12,959 nucleotides of DNA from contig DOZZ01000217.1 of the NCBI GenBank assembly GCA_003517725.1, positions 10,640 through 23,598 of the forward strand, given 5' to 3'. Origin of the DNA: Bryobacterales bacterium (GTDB lineage Bacteria > Acidobacteriota > Terriglobia > Bryobacterales > Bryobacteraceae). The translations under genes and the position numbers were made by a program. Below the pieces are notes generated by a model, which made no database searches, was not told where the DNA came from, and saw nothing but the letters and a program-made list of their open reading frames with translations. Shown piece after piece: positions 7,550 through 12,959 of the stretch (its first letter is position 1; each line of letters starts with the position of its first letter).

Positions 7550-8719
7550 ATGGCCAAACTCTCAATCAAAGATCTGCCGCTCGCCGGCAAACGTGTCTTC
7601 CTCCGCGTCGATTTCAACGTGCCGCTGGCGCCCGGCGGCCAGCAGATCACCAGCGACAAGCGCATTCGCGCGTCCCTCCCGACCATTCAATACGCGCTCG
7701 ATCAAGGCGCCGGCGTGGTGCTGGCTTCGCACCTGGGCCGCCCCAAGGGCAAGCCGCACGCCGAGATGAGCCTGGCGCCCATCGCACGGCGCCTCTCCGA
7801 GCTGCTGGGGCAGGATGTCAAGATGGCCCCCGATTGCGTGGGGCAGGCCGTCGAAGCCATGCTGCCCGGCCCGAAGGAGGTGCTGCTGCTCGAAAATCTG
7901 CGCTTCCAGCCGGAAGAGGAGGCCAACGATCCGGCGTTTTCGAAGCACCTGGCAAGCCTCTGCGACCTCTACGTGAACGACGCGTTCGGAACCGCGCACC
8001 GCGCGCACGCTTCCACGGTCGGCATGATCCAGTTCGTGCCCCAGGCCGCCGCCGGCTTGTTGATGGAGCAGGAATTGCGCTACCTGACGATGGTCACGCG
8101 GAATCCGGAGCGCCCATGCGTCGCGATCCTGGGCGGCGCCAAAGTTTCCGACAAGATCGAAGTGATCCAGAACCTGGCGCGCACGGTGGACAAATTGCTG
8201 ATCGGCGGGGCCATGGCCTACACCTTTTTGAAGTCGCAGGGCCATGCCGTGGGCCGCTCGCTGGTGGAAGAAGATAAAATTCCGCTGGCGAAAGAACTGC
8301 TCTTGGAGTTCGGCGTAAAGATCGTGCTGCCGATCGATCATGTGGTAGCGGCGGAGTTCAAGGCCGGGGCCGAGCATCAGACGGTCGAAAATATTCCGTC
8401 CGACAAGATGGCGCTCGACATCGGTCCGCGCACCGTAGAGCTGTTTGCCGCCGAGATCGCGAAAGCCAAAACCGTGATCTGGAACGGGCCCATGGGCGTG
8501 TTCGAGATGCCGCCGTTCGATAGGGGCACGGTGGGCGTGGCAAAGGCCGTCGCTGCGTCCGGCGCGGTATCGGTGGTGGGCGGCGGCGATTCGGAGAAAG
8601 CCGTCAAGAGCGCCGGCGTGGCCGACAAGATCTCGCACATCTCCACCGGCGGCGGAGCGTCGCTTGATTTTCTCTCGGGCGTGGCGCTGCCCGGCGTGGT
8701 AGCGCTTACTTCTAAATAA
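7550..8719 (+). CDS. pgk: Phosphoglycerate kinase
   Basis: Cytosolic glycolytic and gluconeogenic enzyme converting 1,3-bisphosphoglycerate and ADP to 3-phosphoglycerate and ATP. The protein is 389 residues, normal for bacterial PGK. Family motifs appear in order: RVDFNVPL (19-26) and SHLGRPKG (60-67) for the phosphoglycerate site, [12 protein letters not shown] (113-124), [14 protein letters not shown] (142-155), LGGAKVSDK (194-202), WNGPMGVFE (311-319), and the nucleotide-site loops GGGDS (344-348) and [13 protein letters not shown] (363-375). The reading frame stays open upstream to a TTG at 7511, but the ATG at 7550 is preferred: it gives the usual MAKLSIKDL beginning and has AAAGGT just upstream. 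The gene is not next to a glyceraldehyde-3-phosphate dehydrogenase gene here, although pgk often is. The RraA-like gene follows after 15 nt and may share the transcript. Confidence 0.97.
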   Translation: MAKLSIKDLPLAGKRVFLRVDFNVPLAPGGQQITSDKRIRASLPTIQYALDQGAGVVLASHLGRPKGKPHAEMSLAPIARRLSELLGQDVKMAPDCVGQAVEAMLPGPKEVLLLENLRFQPEEEANDPAFSKHLASLCDLYVNDAFGTAHRAHASTVGMIQFVPQAAAGLLMEQELRYLTMVTRNPERPCVAILGGAKVSDKIEVIQNLARTVDKLLIGGAMAYTFLKSQGHAVGRSLVEEDKIPLAKELLLEFGVKIVLPIDHVVAAEFKAGAEHQTVENIPSDKMALDIGPRTVELFAAEIAKAKTVIWNGPMGVFEMPPFDRGTVGVAKAVAASGAVSVVGGGDSEKAVKSAGVADKISHISTGGGASLDFLSGVALPGVVALTSK

Positions 8720-8734
8720 GATAAACTGCACCTC

Positions 8735-9607
8735 ATGAATCGACCCCTACTGCTGCCCTGCGTGCTCCTGGCCACCTCTGTTTTGCCTGCCCAGATGTTC
8801 ACGCTGAGCCACGAACAGATGGTGAAGTTTACGCCGCTGAACCCTTTCGAGCGCTTCGAAGACGGCCGTCCCAAAGTGCCCGATTCGATCCTCGCCAAGG
8901 TCAAAGGGCTGTCGGCCGAAGAAGTCTGGGCCGTGCTGAACGCCGCCAAATTCGACAATCAATATGAAGGCAACTTCCAGATCCTGCATCCGGAGCGCAA
9001 GCTGGTGGGCCGCGCCGTTACCGCCCAGTTCATGCCGCTGCGCGCGGATCTGGCGGATGTCGCCGAAGCCGATGCGCGCGCCAAAAATCTGGGGCACAAC
9101 GGCAACCAGCGCGTAATCGACAGCCTGCAGCCGGGCGACGTGCTGGTGGTGGACCTCTTCGGCAAGATCGAATACGGCACCATCGTGGGCGACAATCTCG
9201 CGACGGCCATTTATGCGCGCACCAAAACGGGATTCGTGGTGGATGGCGCTATGCGCGACCTGGAAGGCATCTATCCGCTCGATATGTCGGTCTACTATCG
9301 CGGCGTGCACCCCACGCCGATTCGCAACGTGATGTTAACCGGCGTCAACGTTCCGATCCGCATCGGCAACGCTACGGTGATGCCGGGCGACGTGGTCTTT
9401 GGCGATCGCGAAGGCGTCTACTTCATTCCGCCGCAGCTGGTGCAGAAGGTGGTGGACCAAGCCGATGTCACGCACATCCACGACGAGTGGACCAAGGCCA
9501 AGCTGCTGACCAACAAATACAAGTCCAGCGATATTTACCCGAGCCCCACAGACCCGGCGCTGAAGAAAGAATACGAAGACTACCTGAAGGCGCATTTGAA
9601 GAAGTAG
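8735..9607 (+). CDS. RraA-family protein with N-terminal export signal
   Basis: A 290-residue protein. Its core, about residues 85-235, has the RraA/aldolase fold signatures: the GDNLATAIYARTKTG stretch (152-166), VVDGAMRDLEGI (168-179) with R174-D175, and GDREGVYFIPP (223-233). In characterised relatives (4-hydroxy-4-methyl-2-oxoglutarate or oxaloacetate aldolases) the equivalent Arg and Asp help bind substrate and divalent metal; others, like E. coli RraA, instead inhibit RNase E. Two things are unusual. The protein is longer than the typical 160-230 residues, and it begins with a clear signal peptide (MNRPLLLPCVLLATSVLPAQ), implying a role outside the cytoplasm, which makes RNase regulation unlikely. 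The C-terminal extension is charged and helical. It lies 15 nt after pgk with no strong ribosome site, so co-transcription is possible. The substrate is unknown; the old label 'dimethylmenaquinone methyltransferase' should not be used. Confidence 0.85.
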   Translation: MNRPLLLPCVLLATSVLPAQMFTLSHEQMVKFTPLNPFERFEDGRPKVPDSILAKVKGLSAEEVWAVLNAAKFDNQYEGNFQILHPERKLVGRAVTAQFMPLRADLADVAEADARAKNLGHNGNQRVIDSLQPGDVLVVDLFGKIEYGTIVGDNLATAIYARTKTGFVVDGAMRDLEGIYPLDMSVYYRGVHPTPIRNVMLTGVNVPIRIGNATVMPGDVVFGDREGVYFIPPQLVQKVVDQADVTHIHDEWTKAKLLTNKYKSSDIYPSPTDPALKKEYEDYLKAHLKK

Positions 9608-9663
9608 CATCGCTCTAAGCAACGCAAACCGATCGTTACCTCAAGCATGCACCAAAGGACCCG

Positions 9664-9708
9664 GGTCAGACACCCTTTCGCCGCTTCTGCGAAACGGGCT
9701 GTCTGACC
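9664..9708. repeat. REP-like long imperfect palindrome
   Basis: A hairpin of about 18 base pairs. Outer arms GGTCAGACA (9664-9672) and TGTCTGACC (9700-9708) match perfectly. CCC then pairs with GGG (9673-9675 with 9696-9698), and TTTCGC (9676-9681) pairs with GCGAAA (9689-9694). The only defects are unpaired C9695 and C9699, and the loop is 7 nt (9682-9688). It lies between the convergent RraA and M24 peptidase genes. No T-tract follows on either strand, so it does not look like an ordinary intrinsic terminator. A GGTCAGAC-type stem with bulges is the form expected of REP or small MITE elements mobilised by RAYT (Y1) transposases; that origin is inference. Confidence 0.7.
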
Positions 9709-9756
9709 TACATTACCGAAATGTTCGCGCACGGCGACATCCGGTTCTTCCCCGCC

Positions 9757-9776
9757 TTGCCCTGAACCCCAGGCAA
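9757..9776. repeat. Small stem-loop between convergent genes
   Basis: TTGC and CTG (9757-9760, 9762-9764) pair with CAG and GCAA (9770-9776) around the loop AACCC, leaving C9761 bulged: a 7-bp stem. It lies 48 nt beyond the stop of the M24 peptidase gene in that gene's direction and could act in transcript ending, but no T-run follows on either strand. The rest of the 9608-9824 gap shows nothing else recognisable. Confidence 0.3.
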
Positions 9777-9824
9777 CTTGTTTACGTGGGCGGCCCAATG
9801 TTGGGAAGCAGTCACGCGCGGTAG

Positions 9825-10997
9825 TCAGGCCAGCAGCACCAGCGCGTCCTGCATCTCACCGGTGACTTCGGCCGAATTTTCGCGCACGAAGATGTCGATT
9901 TCGGAGCGCACGCCGAAGTCGTCGAGATAGACGCCGGGCTCGATCGAGAAGCAGCTCCAAGGCAGCACGCGGCGCTCATCGTGCGTCTCGAGGTTATCCA
10001 TGTTGGCGCCGTTGCCGTGGATCTCTCGGCCGATCGAATGGCCGGTGCGGTGCGTGAACCAGTCGCCGTAGCCCGCCGCGGTGATTGCGTGGCGCGCGGC
10101 GTCATCCACTTCAAAGCCGCGCAGGTCAGTTCCGTTCGCGATAGTCGCAAGTACCTTCGCGATGGCCGCGTCGCGGCCGGCTTTCACCACATCGAACACG
10201 GCCGTGAACTTCGCCGGCGCGGAGCGCCCGCAATAGCCGGTCCACGTGATGTCGTAGAAAACGGCGTCCGGCTGGTCGAGCTTGGCCCACATATCGAGCA
10301 GCACGAAGTCGCCGGATTGGATCGGCAGACTCTGCTCGGCGCTGGGTTCGTAATGCGGATTGCCGGCGTTGGCGTTGACGCCCACGATAGGGCCGCCGTC
10401 GGTGACCAGCCCTTGTTCCGCGAAACGCTGCCGCAAGAAACTCTGGACTTCGTATTCGCTGACGCTGCCGCCGTTCTGGGTGCGCGCGCGAATCAGTTCG
10501 AACGCGGCGGCGCGGATGCGGTCCACGCGGCGGCCGGCCTCCATGTGGGTCTCGTACCCAACCTGGTCGAGCCGCGCTTCAAAATGCTGGATCAATTCGG
10601 CCGAACTTACGACTTCAACGCCGGTCGAGCGCACCAGGTCGATCGTGCCGCCGTCGACCAGCGAAACATAAGGGATCGCGCACAGCGGCGAAAACTGCAT
10701 GGCCACGCGCTGGCGCCCGCCCAGCATTTTGGCCAGCCCGGCCGTCTGTTCCGACCAGCGCGAGTACGGAATTCGGTCGCCGGGCAAGCCGTCGAGCATT
10801 TTGGACTCGATGCGATGCACCAGCCCGACGGGCGTGCCATCGGCGGGAATGAAGTAATACCAGCGGCGCGTAACGTGGCTTGCGGGGTCGAGGCCGAGGA
10901 TGCGGTAAGCCAGCGGATCGCGCCGGTGGTGATCGAAGAACAGCCAGCCGTCGAGCTGCAGCGCGCGGAGTTGCTCCTGAATGGCGTCGAGATTCAT
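9825..10997 (-). CDS. M24-family metallopeptidase (Xaa-Pro aminopeptidase-like)
   Basis: A 390-residue 'pita-bread' metallopeptidase predicted to remove an N-terminal residue before proline, or to act as a related dipeptidase or creatinase. Residues 1 to about 150 form the creatinase-type N-terminal domain (DGWLFFDHHRRDPLAYRIL). The catalytic domain follows. All five metal ligands of the family are visible: D235 (LLDMWAK), D249 (YDITWTGY), H320 (HRTGHSIG), E353 (SIEPGVY) and E366 (RSEIDIF). H215 (NPHYEP) and H316 occupy the usual accessory-histidine places. No signal peptide is seen, so it is probably cytosolic. It is divergent from the Tat-exported isomerase-like gene, with 38 nt or 53 nt between the starts depending on which start the latter uses. 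No strong Shine-Dalgarno sequence was found. Substrate specificity within M24 cannot be told from sequence. Confidence 0.88.
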   Translation of the reverse strand: MNLDAIQEQLRALQLDGWLFFDHHRRDPLAYRILGLDPASHVTRRWYYFIPADGTPVGLVHRIESKMLDGLPGDRIPYSRWSEQTAGLAKMLGGRQRVAMQFSPLCAIPYVSLVDGGTIDLVRSTGVEVVSSAELIQHFEARLDQVGYETHMEAGRRVDRIRAAAFELIRARTQNGGSVSEYEVQSFLRQRFAEQGLVTDGGPIVGVNANAGNPHYEPSAEQSLPIQSGDFVLLDMWAKLDQPDAVFYDITWTGYCGRSAPAKFTAVFDVVKAGRDAAIAKVLATIANGTDLRGFEVDDAARHAITAAGYGDWFTHRTGHSIGREIHGNGANMDNLETHDERRVLPWSCFSIEPGVYLDDFGVRSEIDIFVRENSAEVTGEMQDALVLLA

Positions 10998-11023
10998 GGC
11001 AGCCAGAGTAACAGAGGAAACAG

Positions 11024-11053
11024 GACCCGGAGGCGATGCACAATAGGGTTATG
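11024..11053 (+). promoter_or_regulatory. Two possible starts and ribosome sites for the isomerase-like gene
   Basis: GGAGG at 11029-11033 is a strong Shine-Dalgarno match but lies only 2 nt before the ATG at 11036, closer than usual. A second in-frame ATG at 11051 follows AGGG, also at very short spacing. The GGAGG is 17 nt from the second ATG. The Tat motif remains intact with either start (signal of 15 or 10 residues before the arginine pair). The annotated start is the upstream one, with little to separate them. Confidence 0.4.
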
Positions 11054-11977
11054 AATTCCGCAACCTCTGGCGTAGGCCGCCGCGGCTTTTTGGGTTGTGC
11101 CGCGGCCCTCGCGGCCGGCAGTGCCGACGCTCAATCTTTGCCTGGATCGTCGACGCCTCGCTTCGCCGTTTCCAGCTACTCTTACTGGCACTTCAAAGCC
11201 GAGCGGTATCCCATTGAGAAAGTCATTGAGGATGCCGCAAAACTTGGCTTCGACGGAGTTGAAATTCTTCACCGCCAGATGACGGATGAATCGCCGGAGG
11301 AGCTGAACCGGCTGAAGCGCGCCGCTCTTTTGCGCGGGCTGTCTCTGGTGATGTTTTCCATCCATCAGGATTTTGTCTCCCCCTGGGCCGATGAGCGCGG
11401 CCAGGCCATCCGTCACACCCAATACGGGATCGAGCTGGCGGCCAAACTCGGCTGTCCCGCCGTGCGCATCAATTCCGGCCGTTGGAGAACCATCCGGCTC
11501 TTTGACGATCTGATGAAGGTAAAAGGCGACGAGCCTCCTATCCCGGGTTACACCGAGAACGATGCGATCGGCTGGTGCATCGATTCCATTCGGGCCTGCA
11601 TTCCCGCGGCGCAGAAAGCCGGGGTGATGCTGATGCTTGAGAACCATTGGGGCATGACTATGAAGAGCGCCAACTTACTGCGCATTGTAGAAGGGGTAAA
11701 CTCTCCCTGGCTCGGCATCAATCTGGATATCGGCAACTTTCCCGGCGACCCTTATCCTGAAATCGAGAAGCTGGCTCCTCGCGCCGCGTATGTCCATTTC
11801 AAGACATACTTTGGCGGGGGCGAATATTACACGCTGAATCTGGACTACAAGCGAATCGCCGGAATCCTGCGACAGGCCCAATTCGCCGGTTTTGTGTCAC
11901 TGGAGATGGAGGGCAAGGAAGCCCCGCAGTCGGCGGTCGCCAAGAGTCTCGACGTGATGAGGAACGCATTCGCCTGA
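11036..11977 (+). CDS. Tat-exported sugar-phosphate isomerase/epimerase-like TIM barrel
   Basis: A 313-residue protein of the xylose-isomerase-like TIM-barrel family (AP_endonuc_2 superfamily). A twin-arginine signal is present: R15-R16 in GRRGFLG, then an alanine-rich stretch ending near ADAQ at 30-33, so export in folded form is predicted. The barrel shows the usual strand ends: FDGVEILH (E76), [10 protein letters not shown] (E202), [10 protein letters not shown] (D231), AYVHFKT (H254) and FVSLEMEG (E290). The Glu-Asp-His-Glu set is the expected divalent-metal site for isomerisation or epimerisation of a sugar, inositol or keto acid. Many acidobacterial and planctomycete paralogues are Tat-exported with unknown substrates. 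It is divergent from the M24 peptidase gene, and a 454-bp repeat-rich gap follows it. Two start codons are possible (11036 or 11051). Confidence 0.85.
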   Translation: MHNRVMNSATSGVGRRGFLGCAAALAAGSADAQSLPGSSTPRFAVSSYSYWHFKAERYPIEKVIEDAAKLGFDGVEILHRQMTDESPEELNRLKRAALLRGLSLVMFSIHQDFVSPWADERGQAIRHTQYGIELAAKLGCPAVRINSGRWRTIRLFDDLMKVKGDEPPIPGYTENDAIGWCIDSIRACIPAAQKAGVMLMLENHWGMTMKSANLLRIVEGVNSPWLGINLDIGNFPGDPYPEIEKLAPRAAYVHFKTYFGGGEYYTLNLDYKRIAGILRQAQFAGFVSLEMEGKEAPQSAVAKSLDVMRNAFA

Positions 11978-11987
11978 TAGATCCTCC

Positions 11988-11999
11988 CTGGCCGGCCAG
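11988..11999. repeat. Perfect 12-bp palindrome after the isomerase-like gene
   Basis: CTGGCCGGCCAG is perfectly self-complementary and begins 10 nt after the TGA of the isomerase-like gene. There is no loop and no T-tract, so a terminator role is doubtful. In G+C-rich DNA a 12-bp palindrome can arise by chance. Confidence 0.35.
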
Positions 12000-12099
12000 C
12001 GTTTACCGCTCCCGCTCCGCCTCTATAAAAATGCGTCACAGCCCCTCCCCATCCGGCCGACAGCAGTGAGGCCGAAAGCGCTTCTCGATCGCCAGGCCG

Positions 12100-12123
12100 G
12101 CTGCAGCTTAAAAGCTGCCCCAC
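12100..12123 (+). repeat. Hairpin repeat copy A, possible terminator of the isomerase-like gene
   Basis: The core is a 6-bp stem GCAGCT/AGCTGC with a TAAA loop (12103-12118), followed by CCCCAC. The 24-nt unit matches copy B (12264-12287, opposite strand) at 21 of 24 positions. Two of the three differences fall at facing stem positions and preserve pairing. A run of six T lies at 12127-12132, about 8 nt past the stem, so it could act weakly as an intrinsic terminator for the plus-strand gene ending at 11977, although the T-run is too far away for a standard one. Confidence 0.6.
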
Positions 12124-12173
12124 AAATTTTTTCATGAGCTTCTAATGCCGCCTGGTTGCGACAGCCGCGGCAG

Positions 12174-12199
12174 ACGCGGCACGCCAGAGGAGGCCGCGT
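12174..12199. repeat. Inverted repeat with 12-nt loop
   Basis: ACGCGGC (12174-12180) pairs with GCCGCGT (12193-12199), a perfect 7-bp G+C-rich stem. It directly precedes the two 18-bp palindromes and may belong to the same composite repeat. Confidence 0.35.
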
Positions 12200-12203
12200 T
12201 GTT

Positions 12204-12221
12204 GCCTGGATCGATCCAGGC
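12204..12221. repeat. Perfect 18-bp palindrome 1
   Basis: GCCTGGATCGATCCAGGC is identical to its reverse complement over all 18 bases. It could form a cruciform or bind a dimeric protein, but no gene starts nearby, so an operator role is unlikely. It is separated by 3 nt from a second perfect 18-bp palindrome. Confidence 0.65.
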
Positions 12222-12224
12222 GTC

Positions 12225-12242
12225 AAGCGCGCCGGCGCGCTT
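12225..12242. repeat. Perfect 18-bp palindrome 2
   Basis: AAGCGCGCCGGCGCGCTT is identical to its reverse complement over all 18 bases. Its centre is entirely G and C. It follows palindrome 1 after only GTC. The two differ in sequence, so they are not copies of each other. Confidence 0.65.
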
Positions 12243-12263
12243 CAGATTGCCGGAAAGGTTCCC

Positions 12264-12287
12264 GTGGGGCAGGTTTCAACCTGCAGC
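12264..12287 (-). repeat. Hairpin repeat copy B
   Basis: On the plus strand GCAGGT (12269-12274), loop TTCA, ACCTGC (12279-12284). Read on the minus strand it aligns with copy A (12100-12123) over 24 nt with three differences, two of which are a compensated G-C to C-G stem swap. It therefore belongs to the same repeat family, placed in inverted orientation about 140 bp away. Confidence 0.6.
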
Positions 12288-12301
12288 GGACTTCAGTCCG
12301 C
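12286..12301. repeat. Adjoining hairpin with the same TTCA loop
   Basis: GCGGAC (12286-12291) and GTCCGC (12296-12301) flank a TTCA loop. It begins 1 nt after the stem of copy B ends (12284), so two 6-bp hairpins with identical loops stand side by side. Copy A has no such partner next to it. The tandem pair looks like one unit of a dispersed acidobacterial-type repeat; that is from general recollection and not tested. Confidence 0.55.
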
Positions 12302-12431
12302 CGTCCGGGATTACTAGCATTTTCTTGCGTTCGATCTAGCCGGGTGTTGGTGGGCTGAAAAACAAACTCCGTGCGCAACCGGTATCGCGCCGACTGAGGA
12401 GGGGGGCTGACTCCGCTCCGCTCCGCCTAGC

Positions 12432-12959
12432 CTAAATCGGCTTGATGCCTTCGCGGGACGCGACCGCTGCCTGCCATTGCTGTTTCGCGCGTGCGACCAC
12501 GGCCGGTATGTCGCGCTTGAGCAGCAGGCGCTGGGCCACCAGGCTGCGCGCGGCGGCGGTGATGCGCTGCAGGAAAATATCCTCCGTCGCGTAGCGCTCT
12601 TCGATCGAAGCGCGCGGGTCGTGTTGCGCCAGACGTTCCTGCTTCGTCCTGGCGAAGGGAAAAAAGGAGCCGATGAAGGAGGACATTTCCGTGGGCGCGC
12701 GCATGGCCGCCGTGCGAAAGTTCCATCCCGTGTAAGTGCCGAGCGGGACCTGCATTTCAGGCAGGTGAATGCCGCTGATTTCGTTGCCGTCGGCATTCAC
12801 CCGCGGCACCAGCAGCGGAAAGCTCGTGCCGACCGCGGGCGGTTCGGTCAGGATGCCCTGCGCCGCGAACGCGGGCCCGTAGTCGACGCGGTAGGCGCGG
12901 TGCGCGGCTGTGGGCAAGTGCGCGCCGGGGATGGCCGGGAAATGCAGGCCGGCGACGGG
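12432..12959 (-). CDS. Alpha/beta hydrolase domain protein, PF20091 type (C-terminal fragment)
   Basis: The last 175 residues of a longer gene that enters from the right edge; the stop TAG lies at 12432-12434. An internal TTG at 12915-12917 could be mistaken for a start, but the frame stays open to the window end and the upstream residues (GLHFPAIPGAHLP) belong to the same family pattern. Recognisable stretches are RVDYGPAF, LLVPRVNADGNEISGIHLPE, VPLGTYTGWNFR, then SSFIGSFFPFART and DPRASIEERYATEDIFLQR. This order is typical of the C-terminal half of the 'alpha/beta hydrolase domain' family (Abhydrolase_10), secreted or cytosolic proteins of mostly unknown substrate in acidobacteria and proteobacteria. 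The nucleophile Ser motif and any signal peptide lie outside the window. Confidence 0.78.
   Translation of the reverse strand, partial: PVAGLHFPAIPGAHLPTAAHRAYRVDYGPAFAAQGILTEPPAVGTSFPLLVPRVNADGNEISGIHLPEMQVPLGTYTGWNFRTAAMRAPTEMSSFIGSFFPFARTKQERLAQHDPRASIEERYATEDIFLQRITAAARSLVAQRLLLKRDIPAVVARAKQQWQAAVASREGIKPI

Larger units (their letters stand above)
11978..12431. other. Repeat-rich convergent intergenic region
   Basis: A 454-bp gap between the convergent isomerase-like and alpha/beta hydrolase genes. It holds no credible gene: the short open frames run through palindromes and have no family resemblance. Instead it contains at least seven inverted-repeat structures, most listed separately. 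It also has tandem short repeats at both ends, CCGCTC twice at 12006-12017 and CTCCG three times at 12411-12425. The piece 12302-12410 shows nothing recognisable. It is probably a landing zone for small non-coding mobile repeats. Confidence 0.6.

Noticed and set aside
7562..8731. Antisense open frame of 389 codons opposite pgk
   Set aside because: It lies opposite a complete, motif-perfect phosphoglycerate kinase and its translation resembles no family; long antisense frames are common in G+C-rich genes.
9580..9798. Small minus-strand frame with a Cys-bearing C-terminus, considered as a TOMM precursor peptide
   Set aside because: It overlaps the RraA 3' end and runs through the REP-like hairpin, has no leader resemblance or ribosome site, and is over 4 kb from the YcaO gene.
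9981..11054. Plus-strand open frame of 357 codons opposite the M24 peptidase
   Set aside because: The minus-strand frame has all five M24 metal ligands; the plus-strand frame has no recognisable motif and runs into the isomerase-like gene.
11845..12135. Minus-strand frame of 96 codons beginning MKKFVGQLL, considered as a small peptide gene
   Set aside because: Its start lies in the T-run and hairpin repeat copy A, and much of it is antisense to the isomerase-like gene.
11978..12431. CRISPR array in the repeat-rich gap
   Set aside because: The repeats are few, palindromic, unevenly spaced and in opposite orientations, with no spacers of constant length and no cas genes.
12915..12917. TTG as the start of the right-edge alpha/beta hydrolase
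   Set aside because: The frame remains open to the window end and the residues upstream continue the family pattern, so this is an internal leucine codon.

Overview
The window looks like chromosomal DNA of an acidobacterium, most likely of the Bryobacterales/Solibacter type. This rests on the G+C-rich coding sequence, a large Oar-type TonB-dependent receptor with an N-terminal carboxypeptidase-regulatory-like domain, a phosphoglycerate kinase followed by an exported RraA-like protein, a Tat-exported xylose-isomerase-like TIM barrel, a PF20091-type alpha/beta hydrolase, and hairpin repeats between convergent genes. The assignment is inferred from gene content, not from a marker gene.

Left part (1-5276): a probable piece of a natural-product locus. 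The 5' end of a minus-strand gene resembling thiazolinyl imide reductases (YbtU/Irp3, PchG) is cut by the left edge. A 57-bp gap separates it from a plus-strand pair: the Oar-type TonB-dependent receptor and, 3 nt after its stop, a fused TOMM cyclodehydratase (RRE/E1-like zinc domain plus YcaO domain). The YcaO protein would convert Cys/Ser/Thr of a ribosomal peptide to azolines, the reductase could reduce a thiazoline further, and the receptor could move the product or a metal complex across the outer membrane. No precursor peptide, SagB-type dehydrogenase or exporter is visible, so the locus probably continues to the left.

Middle (5282-8719): a secreted GH44 endoglucanase/xyloglucanase with PKD and Fn3 modules runs on the minus strand and ends 5 nt from the YcaO stop. 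An A+T-rich divergent region separates it from pgk (phosphoglycerate kinase).

Right part (8735-12959): pgk is followed after 15 nt by an exported RraA-family protein. Next come a REP-like hairpin, an M24 Xaa-Pro-type peptidase (minus strand), a Tat-signal sugar-phosphate isomerase/epimerase-like protein (plus strand, divergent from the peptidase), a 454-bp repeat-rich gap, and the C-terminal part of an alpha/beta hydrolase of the PF20091 type (minus strand, cut by the right edge). Several of these enzymes carry export signals, which fits a saprophyte that degrades polymers and peptides outside the cytoplasm.

The repeats sit in two of the three convergent gaps. The 454-bp gap holds two inverted copies of one hairpin element with a compensated stem change, two perfect 18-bp palindromes and further stem-loops. 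No tRNA, rRNA, CRISPR array or insertion sequence was seen.
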